Shown here piece after piece: positions 1-9,502 of a stretch of DNA of 64,000 nt (its first letter is position 1; every line of letters begins with the position of its first letter). The stretch lies in contig OZ038322.1 in the NCBI GenBank assembly GCA_964035795.1, positions 15,857,447 to 15,921,446 on the forward strand, in the 5' to 3' direction. The notes under the pieces were generated by a model, which had not been told where the DNA came from, did no database searches, and worked only from the letters and a program-made list of their open reading frames with translations. This DNA comes from Pterobdella sp. o SKG-2022. Taxonomy: Eukaryota > Annelida > Clitellata > Hirudinida > Piscicolidae. Both the position numbers and the translations under genes were made by a program.

Positions 1-388
1 CAGGATAAAGCAATGCCAGAAATGTGAAAGTAGTCTCAAGGATATGCAGCATATTTGGATGATTAATGGTGTCAAAAGCTGCTGAAATATCTAAAGACAC
101 TAAGACGGCCGCAGACCCGGTAGCACAGATATTGCGGAGGCTGTCAGTGATGTACAAAAGCGCAGTTTCCGTTGAGTGATAAGAGCGATACGCCGACTGG
201 AAAAGGTTGAAGTTACGTAGTACAGAAACATGAAAGGATAGTCTCTTGAGAACAACCCTCTCTAAAATTGTTGAGATGGTGCTGAGGTTTGAAATTGGAC
301 GATAATTGGATGGTTGCATGGGGTCTAGGTTATATTTTTTTAGTAAAGGAGTCACCTGCGCAGTATTGAAACAGAACACTTCACAATT
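1..388 (-). mobile_element. LINE reverse transcriptase fragment (L2/CR1-like)
   Basis: The minus strand is open from the window edge to about base 388 and reads as the early RT domain of a non-LTR retrotransposon. Visible landmarks in order are TAQVTPLLKK, SNYRPISNLSTISTILERVV, FNLFQSAYRS..STETAL and LVSLDISAAFDTINH, matching the fingers and the first catalytic-Asp motif of L2/CR1/Rex-type RTs. The catalytic FADD box would lie beyond the window edge. No stop interrupts the visible 129 codons, so the copy may be fairly young, but the upstream endonuclease part is absent: the frame runs into T-rich DNA on its 5' side. Confidence 0.85.
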
Positions 389-747
389 TAAAATTTTTTT
401 TTTGATATTTCATTGTTTTTTTTAATTTTTAAATGTATTTTTAACAATAAATCTTGAATGATATTGTATACATCTTTTTACACATAAGATCTTTTAAAAT
501 ACTCAAGCTTTTATCGCTATTATAACAAAAACAAATGAATTTATTTACAAACAATATTTTATAAAAAATTTTTTTTCCATTTTTTTTTAAATTTTATTTC
601 ATTTTCTTTCCAACAATATATCACCGTTTTTTTTTAATTTTTTGTTTTTTTTTTAAATTTTTTGTTTTCAAGGAATCATCGCTTTTGAAACAATTTAAAA
701 TTTGACACAATAAACCGTTGATAATCTTATAATCATATTGTTCTTAT
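389..747. other. AT-rich spacer with poly(T) tracts
   Basis: Runs of T and A with no coding-like frame. I see no gene or structured repeat here. Confidence 0.6.
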
Positions 748-1456
748 TTGAATCTAACTTGCATAATCACAAAAGTAATGACTGATCCAAAAAGAAGCAC
801 TAAGCCAAATGCTGATGATGCTGATAGAGTTACACCTTTATCTGCAAGCTCGTCCAAAGCTAGTCGATTGACTGCTAGAGAACCAATGTCTCCTGCTATA
901 GATCATCATAGCCGAGCCTTCATGACGGAGTATTTCAACAAATATCTAGAATCTGATCTAGATGAGTTGAACGTTGAAAACTTCAAGAAGTGTCTAAAGG
1001 AGATTGGTTGGTTGGATAGATATGTAGCGGACAGTTCTCCTAAGGTTGACGTTCTTAGAGTCAACAAAGAGTTAGAAGGCGCTACTGGATCTGAAATGAT
1101 CAAATCCAGGTTCGACTCATTATTAAGCAATAAAGGTAACTCCCTGCTGTTTACAAGTGCCAAGAACATGGTTTTCGCTATGCGTTGGTTATTCTTCACC
1201 AATTCTGAGAAAGAGCAAGGGAGAACATGGGTGAGGAACAATGCAGAAGTGTCTTATAAGTCTCCTCCTCCTCTCAACACGAGCAATATGCAATTACATT
1301 GGGTACATTGACACACCAACACTTGAATGCAATTGTATATATGTGCTCAAATTGAGCTCTTATATTGCTGGTAACAAGCTTCATAGAAAGTTAATTAAGA
1401 AACATGAAGAAGCTCAGATTAATGATCCTGGTTCTTTCATACATATCAATGAGTAG
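748..1456 (+). pseudogene. Unrecognised protein gene, copy 1 (frameshifted)
   Basis: An open frame of 187 codons from 748 (alternative Met at 778, MTDPKRS) has a Ser/Ala-rich head, then a charged helical region including FMTEYFNKYLESDLDELNVE, and then a stretch closely matched by a second copy about 0.5 kb downstream. The frame breaks near 1281: against copy 2 this copy lacks about 8 bases, and the homologous C-terminal part (CNYIGYIDTP..CNCIYVLKL..KLIKKHEEA) continues in another frame to a TAG at 1454-1456. I do not recognise the family. It could be a host gene, a transposon-encoded protein or an old viral insertion. The tandem arrangement and different lesions suggest a decayed duplicated locus. 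Base composition is less AT-rich than the surroundings, as expected of former coding DNA. Confidence 0.55.
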
Positions 1457-1529
1457 TCTTTATTAGTCTCTTTTCCTCCTACTAGGCTTAAATAATAATA
1501 TATTATTATCAATAGGCTTCATCTATGTA

Positions 1530-1965
1530 TAATAAGTTGATGTAATGGGAATCAACAAAGAATTGGAAGAAGCCACAGGGTCACACATGATCAAAGCTAG
1601 GTTTGATTCACTATTGAATAATAGAGGAAATTATCTACTGTTCTGAAGTGCCAAAAACTCAGTTTTTGCTATGCGCTGGCTATTATATAGTTCGACTGAG
1701 AAAGAACAATTTGGATGTGGGTGAGAAATAATGCTGACGCAAATTATAAATCTCCTCCACCTTTGAACATGTCAGTCCGAGCTATGTGTAATTACATTGG
1801 CTATGTAGATTCACCTAGGCTTAAATGTAATTGCATTTATGTTCTCAAACTCACTTCTTTCTTTGCTGGTGATAAACTTCATCAGAAATTGATGAAGAAG
1901 TATGAAGAAGCTTAGAGCAAAAAGCCTACATCTGTCATACATAATGATGAGTGAATTATTAAACA
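1530..1965 (+). pseudogene. Unrecognised protein gene, copy 2 (truncated, nonsense-mutated)
   Basis: This matches the second half of copy 1: NKELEEATGSHMIKARFDSL here against NKELEGATGSEMIKSRFDSL there, then AMRWL, WVRNNA, KSPPPLN and CNYIGYVDSP. It lacks the first ~110 residues. Visible lesions are an in-frame TGA at about 1644 where copy 1 has a sense codon, a one-base shift near 1713, and a TAG at 1913-1915 where copy 1 has CAG, after which similarity still continues to about 1953. It is therefore a tandem, 5'-truncated pseudogene and not a second working gene. The function of the family is unknown. Confidence 0.6.
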
Positions 1966-2000
1966 TGTGTGTCATATGATTTATATAGGTGTATGTGTAT

Positions 2001-2200
2001 NNNNNNNNNNNNNNNNNNNNNNNNNNNNNNNNNNNNNNNNNNNNNNNNNNNNNNNNNNNNNNNNNNNNNNNNNNNNNNNNNNNNNNNNNNNNNNNNNNNN
2101 NNNNNNNNNNNNNNNNNNNNNNNNNNNNNNNNNNNNNNNNNNNNNNNNNNNNNNNNNNNNNNNNNNNNNNNNNNNNNNNNNNNNNNNNNNNNNNNNNNNN
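2001..2200. other. Assembly gap (200 N)
   Basis: Exactly 200 unspecified bases. The left flank ends in a TG/TA-rich microsatellite-like stretch, a likely reason for the break. The size is probably a placeholder. Confidence 0.98.
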
Positions 2201-3027
2201 ATTCACAAACAACATTTTCCACATTTTATAATAATTTTTTGTTATTAAAAAAACCAATTACTAAAAACTTATATAAATACCTGATGATGAAACTTTTTTA
2301 TCGATAATTTTACTTGGGCATTCTCTACGGAAGTTAGTTAATTATTTATTTAGCTATTTTCTATTTATTTATGTATTTATTCATATTTTATATAAAATCC
2401 AGTTAGAAAAAAACCAATCACTAAAAACCGATATTAATAATGAAAAGTAAATATGACTCTAACAAACAAGTATAAAACTAAAATATATAATATTTATATA
2501 TAAAAAATAACAGAAAGAGAAAACAATAGCGCATATTAATATTAAAATATGCCTGATGATAGTACTTATGATCATTTATTTACTTTCTAATTAACTCATT
2601 TATTTATTTATTTCTTCATATATCTCTGTTTATATATTATATTACAGTTAGTTATGAAAAAACTTAGTTTAAATCTATATTAAAAATTATCTTATTATTT
2701 ACTTACTATTGAATATATATCGAAAAAGTACAGTGAAAACTTATACTAATACTTATAATATTATAAAAAATGAATTTCAGAACAACAAGCATTAACTATA
2801 ATTATGATGAAAAAAAATTATAACGACGAATAAAAATAAATGTAATAGTGACGGATGGAAGAGATATAGAAGTTGACTTCCCAATAGTCTCTAGTGGATT
2901 TTGAAAACAATCTAGGGGATTTTGAAAATAACTTTTAGCGAATTTTCAAAAAATCTTTAATGAATTTTAAAAAGTACCTTAGTGTCTAAGTGGAAGTAGT
3001 TGGTAAAGACCCTAAGAGGCCCATTCA
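2201..3027. other. AT-rich spacer
   Basis: Very AT-rich, with a short imperfect direct repeat (AAACCAAT[T/C]ACTAAAAA at about 2249 and 2411). No coding frame is supported. The end of the stretch carries the degenerate tandem repeat listed separately. Confidence 0.6.
2893..2982. repeat. Degenerate ~22-bp tandem repeat (about 4 units)
   Basis: Successive units built around TAGTGGATTTTGAAAA, TAGGGGATTTTGAAAA, TAGCGAATTTTCAAAA and TAATGAATTTTAAAAA are spaced about 22 bases apart. Units diverge progressively left to right. It lies just past the stop codon of the candidate minus-strand exon at 3028. Confidence 0.6.
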
Positions 3028-3330
3028 TTAACAAATGCAGCAGCGCCACAATCTCCTTCTTCTTCTTCTTACTTCTGGCGTAGGTGGGTTCTCTAACCAA
3101 AAAAGTGAAGTGGCATTTCTCTCCCCTTTGACTGTCATGAAAATGCTTAGAAAAGTCTTTGGAGGTGTTTTAGGGGATAATGAAGGTTCCGAGCAAGATT
3201 TCTCAAGTGTATGTATAAAATAGGACGGGAGTGAAATGGAAGCTAAACTTTCGTGGAATTGTAGGCTATCTATTGAACACATGGAAAGTGAAGATGATTG
3301 ATCAGAAGAGAAATCATCAAAAGAAAGGCA
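3028..3330 (-). CDS. Candidate last exon of the Thr/Pro-repeat gene, Arg-rich with Cys tail
   Basis: On the minus strand an open frame follows a possible acceptor (CTTCTTTAG, about 3331-3339) and runs to a TAA at 3028-3030. It is Ser-rich (SFDDFSSDQSSSLSMCSIDS), continues with TPPKTFLSIFMTV, and ends in six arginines and the residues LWRCCIC. A polybasic run next to a C-terminal Cys cluster resembles lipid-modified membrane-targeting tails (a CaaX-like reading is CCIC), which is inference only. A second coding-like frame overlaps at about 3330-3470 (TTTLPNPHPEALSPPTSSSK), so the exact exon structure linking this to the 3493-4689 frame is unsettled. Reading it as the 3' end of that gene rests on strand, proximity and similar Ser/Thr/Pro composition. 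Confidence 0.4.
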   Translation of the reverse strand, partial: CLSFDDFSSDQSSSLSMCSIDSLQFHESLASISLPSYFIHTLEKSCSEPSLSPKTPPKTFLSIFMTVKGERNATSLFWLENPPTPEVRRRRRRLWRCCIC

Positions 3331-3492
3331 TAGATACTAAAGAAGCTTTAGATGACGATGTGGGTGGACTTAGCGCTTCTGGATGTGGGTTGGGTAAAGT
3401 AGTAGTTTCAGAAAATTCTATGCCATTTGTAGAGATAGGAACAGTAATTTTGTTTGTGCTTTCAGGAGGTAAAAAGGAGTTGAAAAGAAGAG

Positions 3493-4689
3493 TCAGAGAT
3501 GGTTTTTTAGATGAAAGGGTAACTGCATGAAGTTGGAAAATAGTGCTATTGAGTCAAGAACAACTGTCATGGGGTGGTTGAGAGATGGGCAGAGCTTGAA
3601 ATTGAAATTTTTTGAGTCAACGGGCATTGCTGTGGAATTGAGAGTAGGTGCAGTATGATTTTTAATAGGTGTAGTGGGAGGAACTATGGGGTTAGAAAGT
3701 GTGGTGAGGTGGAGTGGTGTGGTAAGGTTGGGTGGTGTGGTAGGGTTGAGTGGTGTGGTGAGGTTGGTTGGTGTGGTAGGGTTGGTTGGTGTAGTAAGGT
3801 TTAGTGGTGTGGTAGGGTTTGGTGGTGTGGTAGAGGTCGGTGGTGTAGTAGGGTTCAGTGGTGTGGTAGAGTTGGGTGGTATGGTAGGGTTGGGTTGTGT
3901 GGTAGGGTTGGTTGGTGTGGTAATGTTGGGTGGTGTGGTAGGGTTGCTTGGTGAGGTAATTTTGGGTGGTGTGGTAAGAGTTGGTGGTGTGGTAGAGTTG
4001 GGTGGTGTGATAAAGTTGGGTGGTGTGGTAGAGTTGGGTGGTATGGTAGGGTTGGGTGGTGTGGTAGGGTTGGTTGGTGTGGTAATGTTGGATGGTGTGG
4101 TAATGTTGAATGGTGTGGTAGGGGTCGGTTGTGTGGGAGGGTTGGTTGGTGTGGTGGAGTTGGGTGGTGTGGTAGGGTTGGGTAGTATGGTGGGTTTGGG
4201 TGGTGTCGTGGGCTTTGGAGTAGGATTGTGAAAAAATGGTACAGAAATAGGAATAGAGGGTGATTCAGTAAAAGATAGTGTTGTGGGGTTTGGTGGTGTC
4301 GTGGGTTTTTGTGGTGTCGTGGGTTTGGGTGGTGTCGTGAGTCTGAATGGTGTAGTGGTTTTAGGAGTAGGTTTGTGAGAAGATGGTACAGAATAAATAG
4401 AAATAGAGGGTGATTCAGTAAAAGATGACGAGGGTGCAACGAAAGAAACCTGTTCAGGAAGGGGAAAGTCGACAAATGAAATTTTAGAAATCTTCGATGC
4501 ATTCCTGGTTACTCTGAATCTTCTTGAATCGATGGCATGTGATATTTCAAAACTTGAAGTGTCATTAAGTGATGACGAAGGTTGAGACTCACTATCTTCT
4601 TTCATTTCTTCTTTTCCGACGCGTTTGGTCTTTTTTCGCAACCATCTCCCCAGCTTACTTCTTTCCAACCAATTTTGAATTCTACCCAT
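3493..4689 (-). CDS. Thr/Pro-repeat protein with basic amphipathic N-terminus
   Basis: A 398-codon frame starts at ATG 4689. Residues 1-27 (MGRIQNWLERSKLGRWLRKK onward) are strongly basic and amphipathic. Residues ~28-95 are Ser-rich and charged. From ~96 to ~345 the protein is a low-complexity array of five-residue units of the TTPPN/TTPTN type, coded by a 15-bp tandem repeat. A larger duplication is also visible: SFTESPSIS..HKPTPK and SFTESPSIP..HNPTPK. The last ~50 residues leave the repeat. There is no classical hydrophobic signal peptide, so a secreted mucin is not favoured, although dense Thr/Pro would suit O-glycosylation if exported. The TGA at 3493 may be intronic, because coding-like frames continue downstream on the same strand. 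The plus strand of the repeat is also open, but its Gly/Val pattern is an antisense shadow. Family unknown. Confidence 0.55.
   Translation of the reverse strand: MGRIQNWLERSKLGRWLRKKTKRVGKEEMKEDSESQPSSSLNDTSSFEISHAIDSRRFRVTRNASKISKISFVDFPLPEQVSFVAPSSSFTESPSISIYSVPSSHKPTPKTTTPFRLTTPPKPTTPQKPTTPPNPTTLSFTESPSIPISVPFFHNPTPKPTTPPKPTILPNPTTPPNSTTPTNPPTQPTPTTPFNITTPSNITTPTNPTTPPNPTIPPNSTTPPNFITPPNSTTPPTLTTPPKITSPSNPTTPPNITTPTNPTTQPNPTIPPNSTTPLNPTTPPTSTTPPNPTTPLNLTTPTNPTTPTNLTTPLNPTTPPNLTTPLHLTTLSNPIVPPTTPIKNHTAPTLNSTAMPVDSKNFNFKLCPSLNHPMTVVLDSIALFSNFMQLPFHLKNHL
3672..4350. repeat. 15-bp minisatellite inside the coding frame
   Basis: Plus-strand units of the form GGTGGTGTGGTAGGGTT repeat with a 15-base period, interrupted once near 4205-4285 by the start of the larger duplicated segment. 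The period is a multiple of three, so copy-number change keeps the minus-strand frame. Unit variants (PPN, PTN, PLN, PSN) show point divergence between copies. Confidence 0.9.
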
Positions 4690-5348
4690 TTTTTTACAAT
4701 CCTATTTGCTATGAAACTCTCCGAAACAAACTTTTAAAATTAACTGTCGTTAATATTTATCTAACCTAACATATAACGCCAAATTTTAAATTAATATGTA
4801 GCAATTTATTTTTTAAATAAATTTTAATTTTGAAATTGGAAAAATTCTTTTTTGCATACTATTCTTTTTGAATTATAACATATTAGCATATAATATAACT
4901 TTTAAATGATAATTTTCGAAGCATAAAACTATTTTTGAAAATAGAGGATGAAAACGATTTCAGAAGCTTTAACCGCAAGTTCAAGATTTTTAGAACAATT
5001 CATTTAGAATTAATTAAAATATAAAATCCAAAAAATTTTACTCCGCAAGAAATAAACCATAAATATATGGAAAATTAGAAGTTTAAAAGCCTGATGGACT
5101 ACATGCTATTTTTTTTTGACATTTTTTGACATCATTTTATTCTTATTGTTCAGGTTTTGCTTTAATGGAGCGGCTAGTATCCAGATAAGTATATTCAACC
5201 TTAGGAATTGTGATTGGCTATTCAATAATATTTGAATTTTTATTAAATAAAGTTAAACTTCATTTTAAATTTTTGAAAATTTGCTTGAAAAAAATCACGC
5301 ATAAAAACATAACATTCGCTATTATTAAGTTTTTAAAAAATACCTTCT
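4690..5348. other. Spacer upstream of the Thr/Pro gene
   Basis: AT-rich DNA holding one copy of a dispersed repeat (5167-5320). The promoter of the minus-strand gene should lie at the left end, but no clear TATA or initiator motif stands out. Confidence 0.5.
5167..5320 (+). repeat. Dispersed repeat, copy A
   Basis: GAGCGGCTAGTATCCAGATA opens a segment that is matched at 9503. Both continue through GATTGGCT, TTTTTATTAAATA, CTTCATTTT and ACGCATAAAAA in the same order. Copy A lacks about 40 bases present in copy B. No terminal inverted repeats or coding capacity are seen, so the class is unknown. Confidence 0.7.
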
Positions 5349-5661
5349 TTGCTATTATTTAGAATCTTTAAAAATGCTGTTTCGAATAATGTTGTTTATT
5401 TTGGCTTGATGTTTTCAAAAATAAATGTTCGCTCATGCGACACAAAAAATAAACACGAAAAAGTTACTTTAAATTGTTTGATTTGCCACAGAAGACTTTA
5501 TTGTAAGTATAACCTTAAAAGACACGTGAGGTTAATACATTGAAAGAAACCTCAGTTCCTTCCAAAGATTAGTGTGCAAGAGGTGAGTGTCGAAGAGGGT
5601 CATGTGCACGAGATGGAAGGTAAGAATGAGCATCAACATGAAAAATTTCAAACTTTTAAAG
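5349..5661 (+). pseudogene. C2H2 zinc-finger fragment with in-frame stop
   Basis: The frame contains one clean C2H2 finger: C-L-I-C, a 12-residue spacer ending in NLKR, then H-V-R-L-I-H, the standard C-x2-C-x12-H-x4-H spacing with the usual hydrophobic positions. A TGA at 5541-5543 follows the last His directly, yet the same frame stays open for about 35 further codons (KKPQFLPKISVQEVSVEEGH) up to a possible donor near 5661. This is either a short protein ending right at the finger or, more likely, a broken exon of a multi-finger protein. DNA binding is the family role; no target can be inferred. Confidence 0.45.
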
Positions 5662-5768
5662 GTTTGCTTTTGTTACATTATCAAATGCTATCAGCTTTAT
5701 AGTATTTTTTACACTTGTTATTTAAAATTTTTGCCGTAAATCTTTAGTAATGCATTTTTTCAAATTTT

Positions 5769-6258
5769 AGAATTTGAAAACTGGAATGGAAGACTCCACA
5801 ATATCTGGATTTGATTGTAAACTGTCAAAAATATTAAATCTGCATATAGTTCAAAATGTCATTATTGTTACAGAAATGGTGTGTATAAACCAAATGGATC
5901 ATTTCAAAGAATTTCAAAAACAGGGAACTTCAAAAATAGGAAGCAACATTTGTAAAGCGAGAATGGTAGCAAACATTTATATTTCAGGTAAAAAACAAAT
6001 TCTCTAAACTATTTTTAGATTTTTAGTGTTTTATAATTTTTTTTGCTTATTTAATTTTAAAAGGAGGTCTGGAGCCATATTTCCATCCAATCCACAAAGG
6101 ACATAAAATGGATGTTTACCATCTTAATCTTAGGCCTATGGACAGAGCTAAAATAGCAGACAAAATTTTAAAAGGTGAAATATCAAAAATTATGAACTTT
6201 TTTTGTATAAAATTTCATTCTACAGGAGTGTTTTTTGACTTTATATTGAAAGAGTAAA
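5769..6258 (+). CDS. Possible three-exon small gene or zinc-finger remnant
   Basis: Three segments join in one consistent phase: 5769-5985 (acceptor TTTTAG, donor GTAAAA), 6063-6175 (acceptor AAAAG, donor GTGAAA) and 6226-6258 (acceptor CTACAG, stop TAA). The joined frame includes GGLEPYFHPIHKGHKMDVYH and RPMDRAKIADKILK. In the first segment another frame shows a finger-like KCHYCYRNGVYKPNGSFQRI, so this may be a frameshifted continuation of the zinc-finger remnant upstream. The introns are very short (50-80 bp). I do not recognise the product, and expression evidence would be needed to call it a gene. Confidence 0.3.
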
Positions 6259-7293
6259 GACTTTTGCCACAATTCCGGATGTTGCAAAAGAAATATAATG
6301 AATATTCAAAATTCCCACACTATCAAATTCTCTACATCCAAATGATTTTTTAGTGTAAAGTCTTGGGTGGAAAAGGCTGAATAGTTGGCGAAGTATGCCA
6401 AATTACCTGGTCAACTTTGCAACTTTGGTCTAAATGTTGAAGATAACTTTCTGGTCATAGCAAAAGATTAACAGATGTATTCAGACATTATTTTTTCGTG
6501 ACATTGGAGCTCAAATGTTTGATGCCATTCATATTTAAATAATCCAAACACTGCAGGAGGGTTTTTTCGCTTTAGACGAACATTTTTCATCATTTATTGG
6601 AAATTATTTTCTTGGTAAAACAAAAAAATTGTTTAAAAGCTTTTTTATGTATCGATTATCGTTGTAGTCTGGCCACTTATTTACTCTAGTTTCATTTTTT
6701 GCAATCAATCATTATTAAAAAAATTGTTCAAGTGAATCTTCATTATCAACATAAAATTTTCAAATAAGTGACCTAAAAATGACTCATTTTATTGTCTTTT
6801 GAAGAAGTCATTATATTTTAAATTTTTTTATCTTTTTATTGAAGATGAAAAGAATTTACTCGGGTATTCAAAAAATATCGTAAAAATAAAAAAGATAAAT
6901 AATAAAACTAAAATAATGAAAGTTCAATAAGAATAAAACTATATATTAGGAAATAGAAATATTTCAATTGATTTGCATTTACTCACCTGACTTCTGAACC
7001 AGAAAATGTCTTAGCACTTAGATATAATTATAAATAGTTATTCATTTAAAATAAATGATTTTTGGGCGTTTCAACTTTTATCAACTATTTACTCTCATAT
7101 ATAACAATGTTTTCCAAATTTATGAAGGCTTTCTGGTAAGGTTAAAAATATAATTATACATATATACAAGTTTTTGTTTGAAAATATTCAAAATTATATT
7201 TACTCAATCGATAAAAATAATTTTAAAAAATCCAATACAAAAATTAAGAATTCTAGTATGGGTTGTGATGTTATTAGTTTAAATGAAGTATAA
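6259..7293. other. AT-rich spacer
   Basis: Weak, stop-riddled coding-like traces continue to about 6600 in several frames. Beyond that I see nothing but AT-rich DNA. Confidence 0.5.
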
Positions 7294-7319
7294 TAGCCTG
7301 AATCTAAAAGGACAACAAA

Positions 7320-7400
7320 ATAAAATAATTTATTAAGTGACACGAAGCTTTTCGTAAGACCTATTTATACCATTTAATATTGTTAATGTATTGCATGAGA
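7320..7400. repeat. Foldback-family half element
   Basis: TTTATTAAGTGACACGAAGC followed by TTTTCGTAAGA matches the arm of the foldback element at 22261-22462. No opposing arm is found next to it, so this is a truncated copy. Confidence 0.6.
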
Positions 7401-7495
7401 TAAAAGTGTAGGGCTTAATGCGGATCAATACTAGAATTTCCATTGTTAATTACGACATGAAAAGAAAGTTAACTATACTTATAATTACTCAGATG

Positions 7496-7760
7496 TTAGG
7501 TGATGCCAAATCGAAACAAAGAAGGCGACTTTATAACTAATTGATCATTTAATGTGGGTCGCTGTGCTTTGATGTAGTAAGCTTCTAAGATCTTCCTCTT
7601 CCAAGTGAACCTATAGTTAGAATTCGCCTTGAGATGTTTGGCGGGTTCGGAACTACCTTTGTTCGATTCGTGCTCCGGGGAATGTTCATGCAAGAAAACG
7701 TATATTGGTGAAAGTCTGAGAAACTCCAGTATCAGATTTCAGGTTCACAGTTGTTATTGG
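7496..7760 (-). mobile_element. Retroelement C-terminus, GIY-YIG endonuclease-like
   Basis: The minus frame reads EHSPEHESNKGSSEPAKHL, then a Phe-Trp-Lys stretch, KILEAYYIKAQRPTLNDQL, and finishes with SLFRFGIT before a stop. The order (SSE..HL, F-x-W, IL-EA-x-YI, R/KPxLNxQ, LFRxGIT) is the pattern I know from GIY-YIG nuclease tails attached to RTs of Penelope-like and related invertebrate elements; the Glu in ILEAYYI would be the metal-binding residue. The N-terminal GIY/YIG strands are not visible, so this is a truncated remnant. Confidence 0.6.
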
Positions 7761-7851
7761 ATTTTCGATTTAATAATCTTTTGACGAATAATTAAAATTT
7801 AATAAAAACAAAATAATTTAATTTACTTATGTGACACAAACTTGATTTCAG

Positions 7852-7970
7852 AGCTCTTATGTATGGTGGGATGAAGGAAGCAACTGACAGTGAAATAAAT
7901 CTGAAGAGTTTAAATGATGAGGCATTCAAGCATCTTCTTAATTATATTTATACTGGCAAGATCTGCCTAG
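7852..7970 (+). pseudogene. Orphan BTB-domain exon (Kelch-like family)
   Basis: After a good acceptor (TTGATTTCAG) the frame reads ALMYGGMKEATDSEINLKSL, then a DEAFKHLLNYIYTGKICL segment. These are the middle helices of a BTB/POZ domain, as in KLHL/KBTBD adaptors of Cullin-3 ubiquitin ligases. The frame then leaves the family, and no BACK domain, Kelch repeats or upstream BTB exon appear within several kb. It is probably a stray duplicated exon or gene relic; a gene with very distant exons cannot be excluded. Confidence 0.55.
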
Positions 7971-8231
7971 CTTATCTCGGTGGCTCATCAGTGCTCATTT
8001 TTCATCTATCTTATTTCTTCATTATACATGTATATTTTTTTTCATCTATTAATTTCTTAACCTTATATCATTTTATCCTGCTGTTTTTTTTCACTTTATA
8101 TCTTTCTATATTTTTTTTCACTATATAACTATCCATCTCTTTTTTTTGTTAATATTTCTCCAACCATGCATGTATCTATGTATGTATTTTTCCATTCTGC
8201 TAGGAGCTACAAACCGCCATTTCTGAAAAAC

Positions 8232-8365
8232 TTAGTGATTTGACATAGACGGAAATTAATATAATAGAAACAAGCACTAAGGTTCTATTAAGAAACCTGT
8301 TATACTAAGCTTTTCGTGTAACAAGTTCTTGAATCCTTAGTGTTTGTTTTTCTTATCTTTCAAGG
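8232..8365. repeat. Foldback element, internally deleted copy
   Basis: AATATAATAGAAACAAGCAC..AAGAAACCTGTTA on the left is mirrored by TAACAAGTTCTTGAATCCTT and GTGTTTGTTTTT on the right, around a core AAGCTTTTCGTG. Tips and order match the 22261-22462 element, but the central AT stem has been lost. Confidence 0.65.
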
Positions 8366-9502
8366 TTAGTACCAGCTAAAGTAACTTATCGCTATCATGC
8401 TTATTAAACATTTTAAATTAAGCCTCACTTGTATTTTTTTTGTGAATTATTAACCTCCAAAATGTGATTTGGTGAAAAAAAAAGATTAAGTTTCAATGTG
8501 TCATTGAGACAAAACTTTTTGACATATTTCATATCAAGTTAGTATCAAAATAAAATATATCAAAAGCCGTGTCAATAAAATATTCAAACTAAATCATGTT
8601 AAAGTTTTATGACAATCGCTTATCTGAAAGTGAAGTTTTCAAAAAAAATTTCTGTCACCACAGGCTCTTCTGATCAACAAAATCTCCAAATGGAAACAAT
8701 TTATTAACACCAATAAACAACTAATCCAATAAAATCAATAGTAAAACGATCCACATGAAAAAAAAAACACAAAGTTACATCCCTTATATACTACTAGTTT
8801 CGGAAGTTCTAGAACATTTTAATTACCGGAAAGTAATTATAAAAAACCTAACAATATAAAACCGAAAGATTAATATAACCAACCTAGCAATATATACTAA
8901 ACGTTTAACTATATAACATAAAGGGGTTCAAAGTACAAAATAGCTAAAACGTGATAGCTCAAGTAATGTCCGGCAATTATAACCAACTAGATTTCTGTGA
9001 CAATTTCATTTTCAAAAACTCTTTTTTTTGACGAACCAAACGAAGATTAAACCACGTTTTTTTTTCATCCTTGACCCTACACAGATCTCACTGATGACAG
9101 CCAATGTATGGTTCATTTTCGACGCATTCCACCTGTAAAACCTCTAGCCCCTCTTTGACACATATGCATCCATTTCATGGACCAATATGCTGTTGACGTC
9201 TTCAAGACTGACGCCTTATACAGCCTCTCAGCTGTAAGGTTGTGTTTCGAGGATCTAGTTTTGCCCCTAACTGGGATTTCGTAACTGGGGATGTATGTAT
9301 AGTTGACTGGTTGTGTTATCGATTTTTTCAAGTTAATTATTTAATTATGGTTTTATACTTTTTCACAATAATGTTATTTTTTTATGGTTTTCTAAATTAT
9401 TTTTATGGCCCCCACTAAAACTACCATATTTTAATATATATAATACTGGTAGTAATAGTCTCTGACTACAACATTAGGGTATATAGTATGTATTTAGAAC
9501 CT
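8366..9502. other. Spacer with a small GC-richer island
   Basis: Mostly AT-rich. From about 9060 to 9300 base composition becomes more balanced and both strands show partly open frames (minus: a 72-codon frame from 9331), which looks like eroded transposon coding sequence. I could not assign it to a family. Confidence 0.4.

Noticed and set aside
1811..2307. ORFs crossing the N run
   Set aside because: They consist mostly of unknown residues and have no meaning.
3674..4231. Plus-strand Gly/Val-repeat ORF of 185 codons
   Set aside because: It is the antisense reading of the 15-bp repeat. The minus strand has the non-repetitive flanking protein sequence and a proper start, so the minus frame is preferred.
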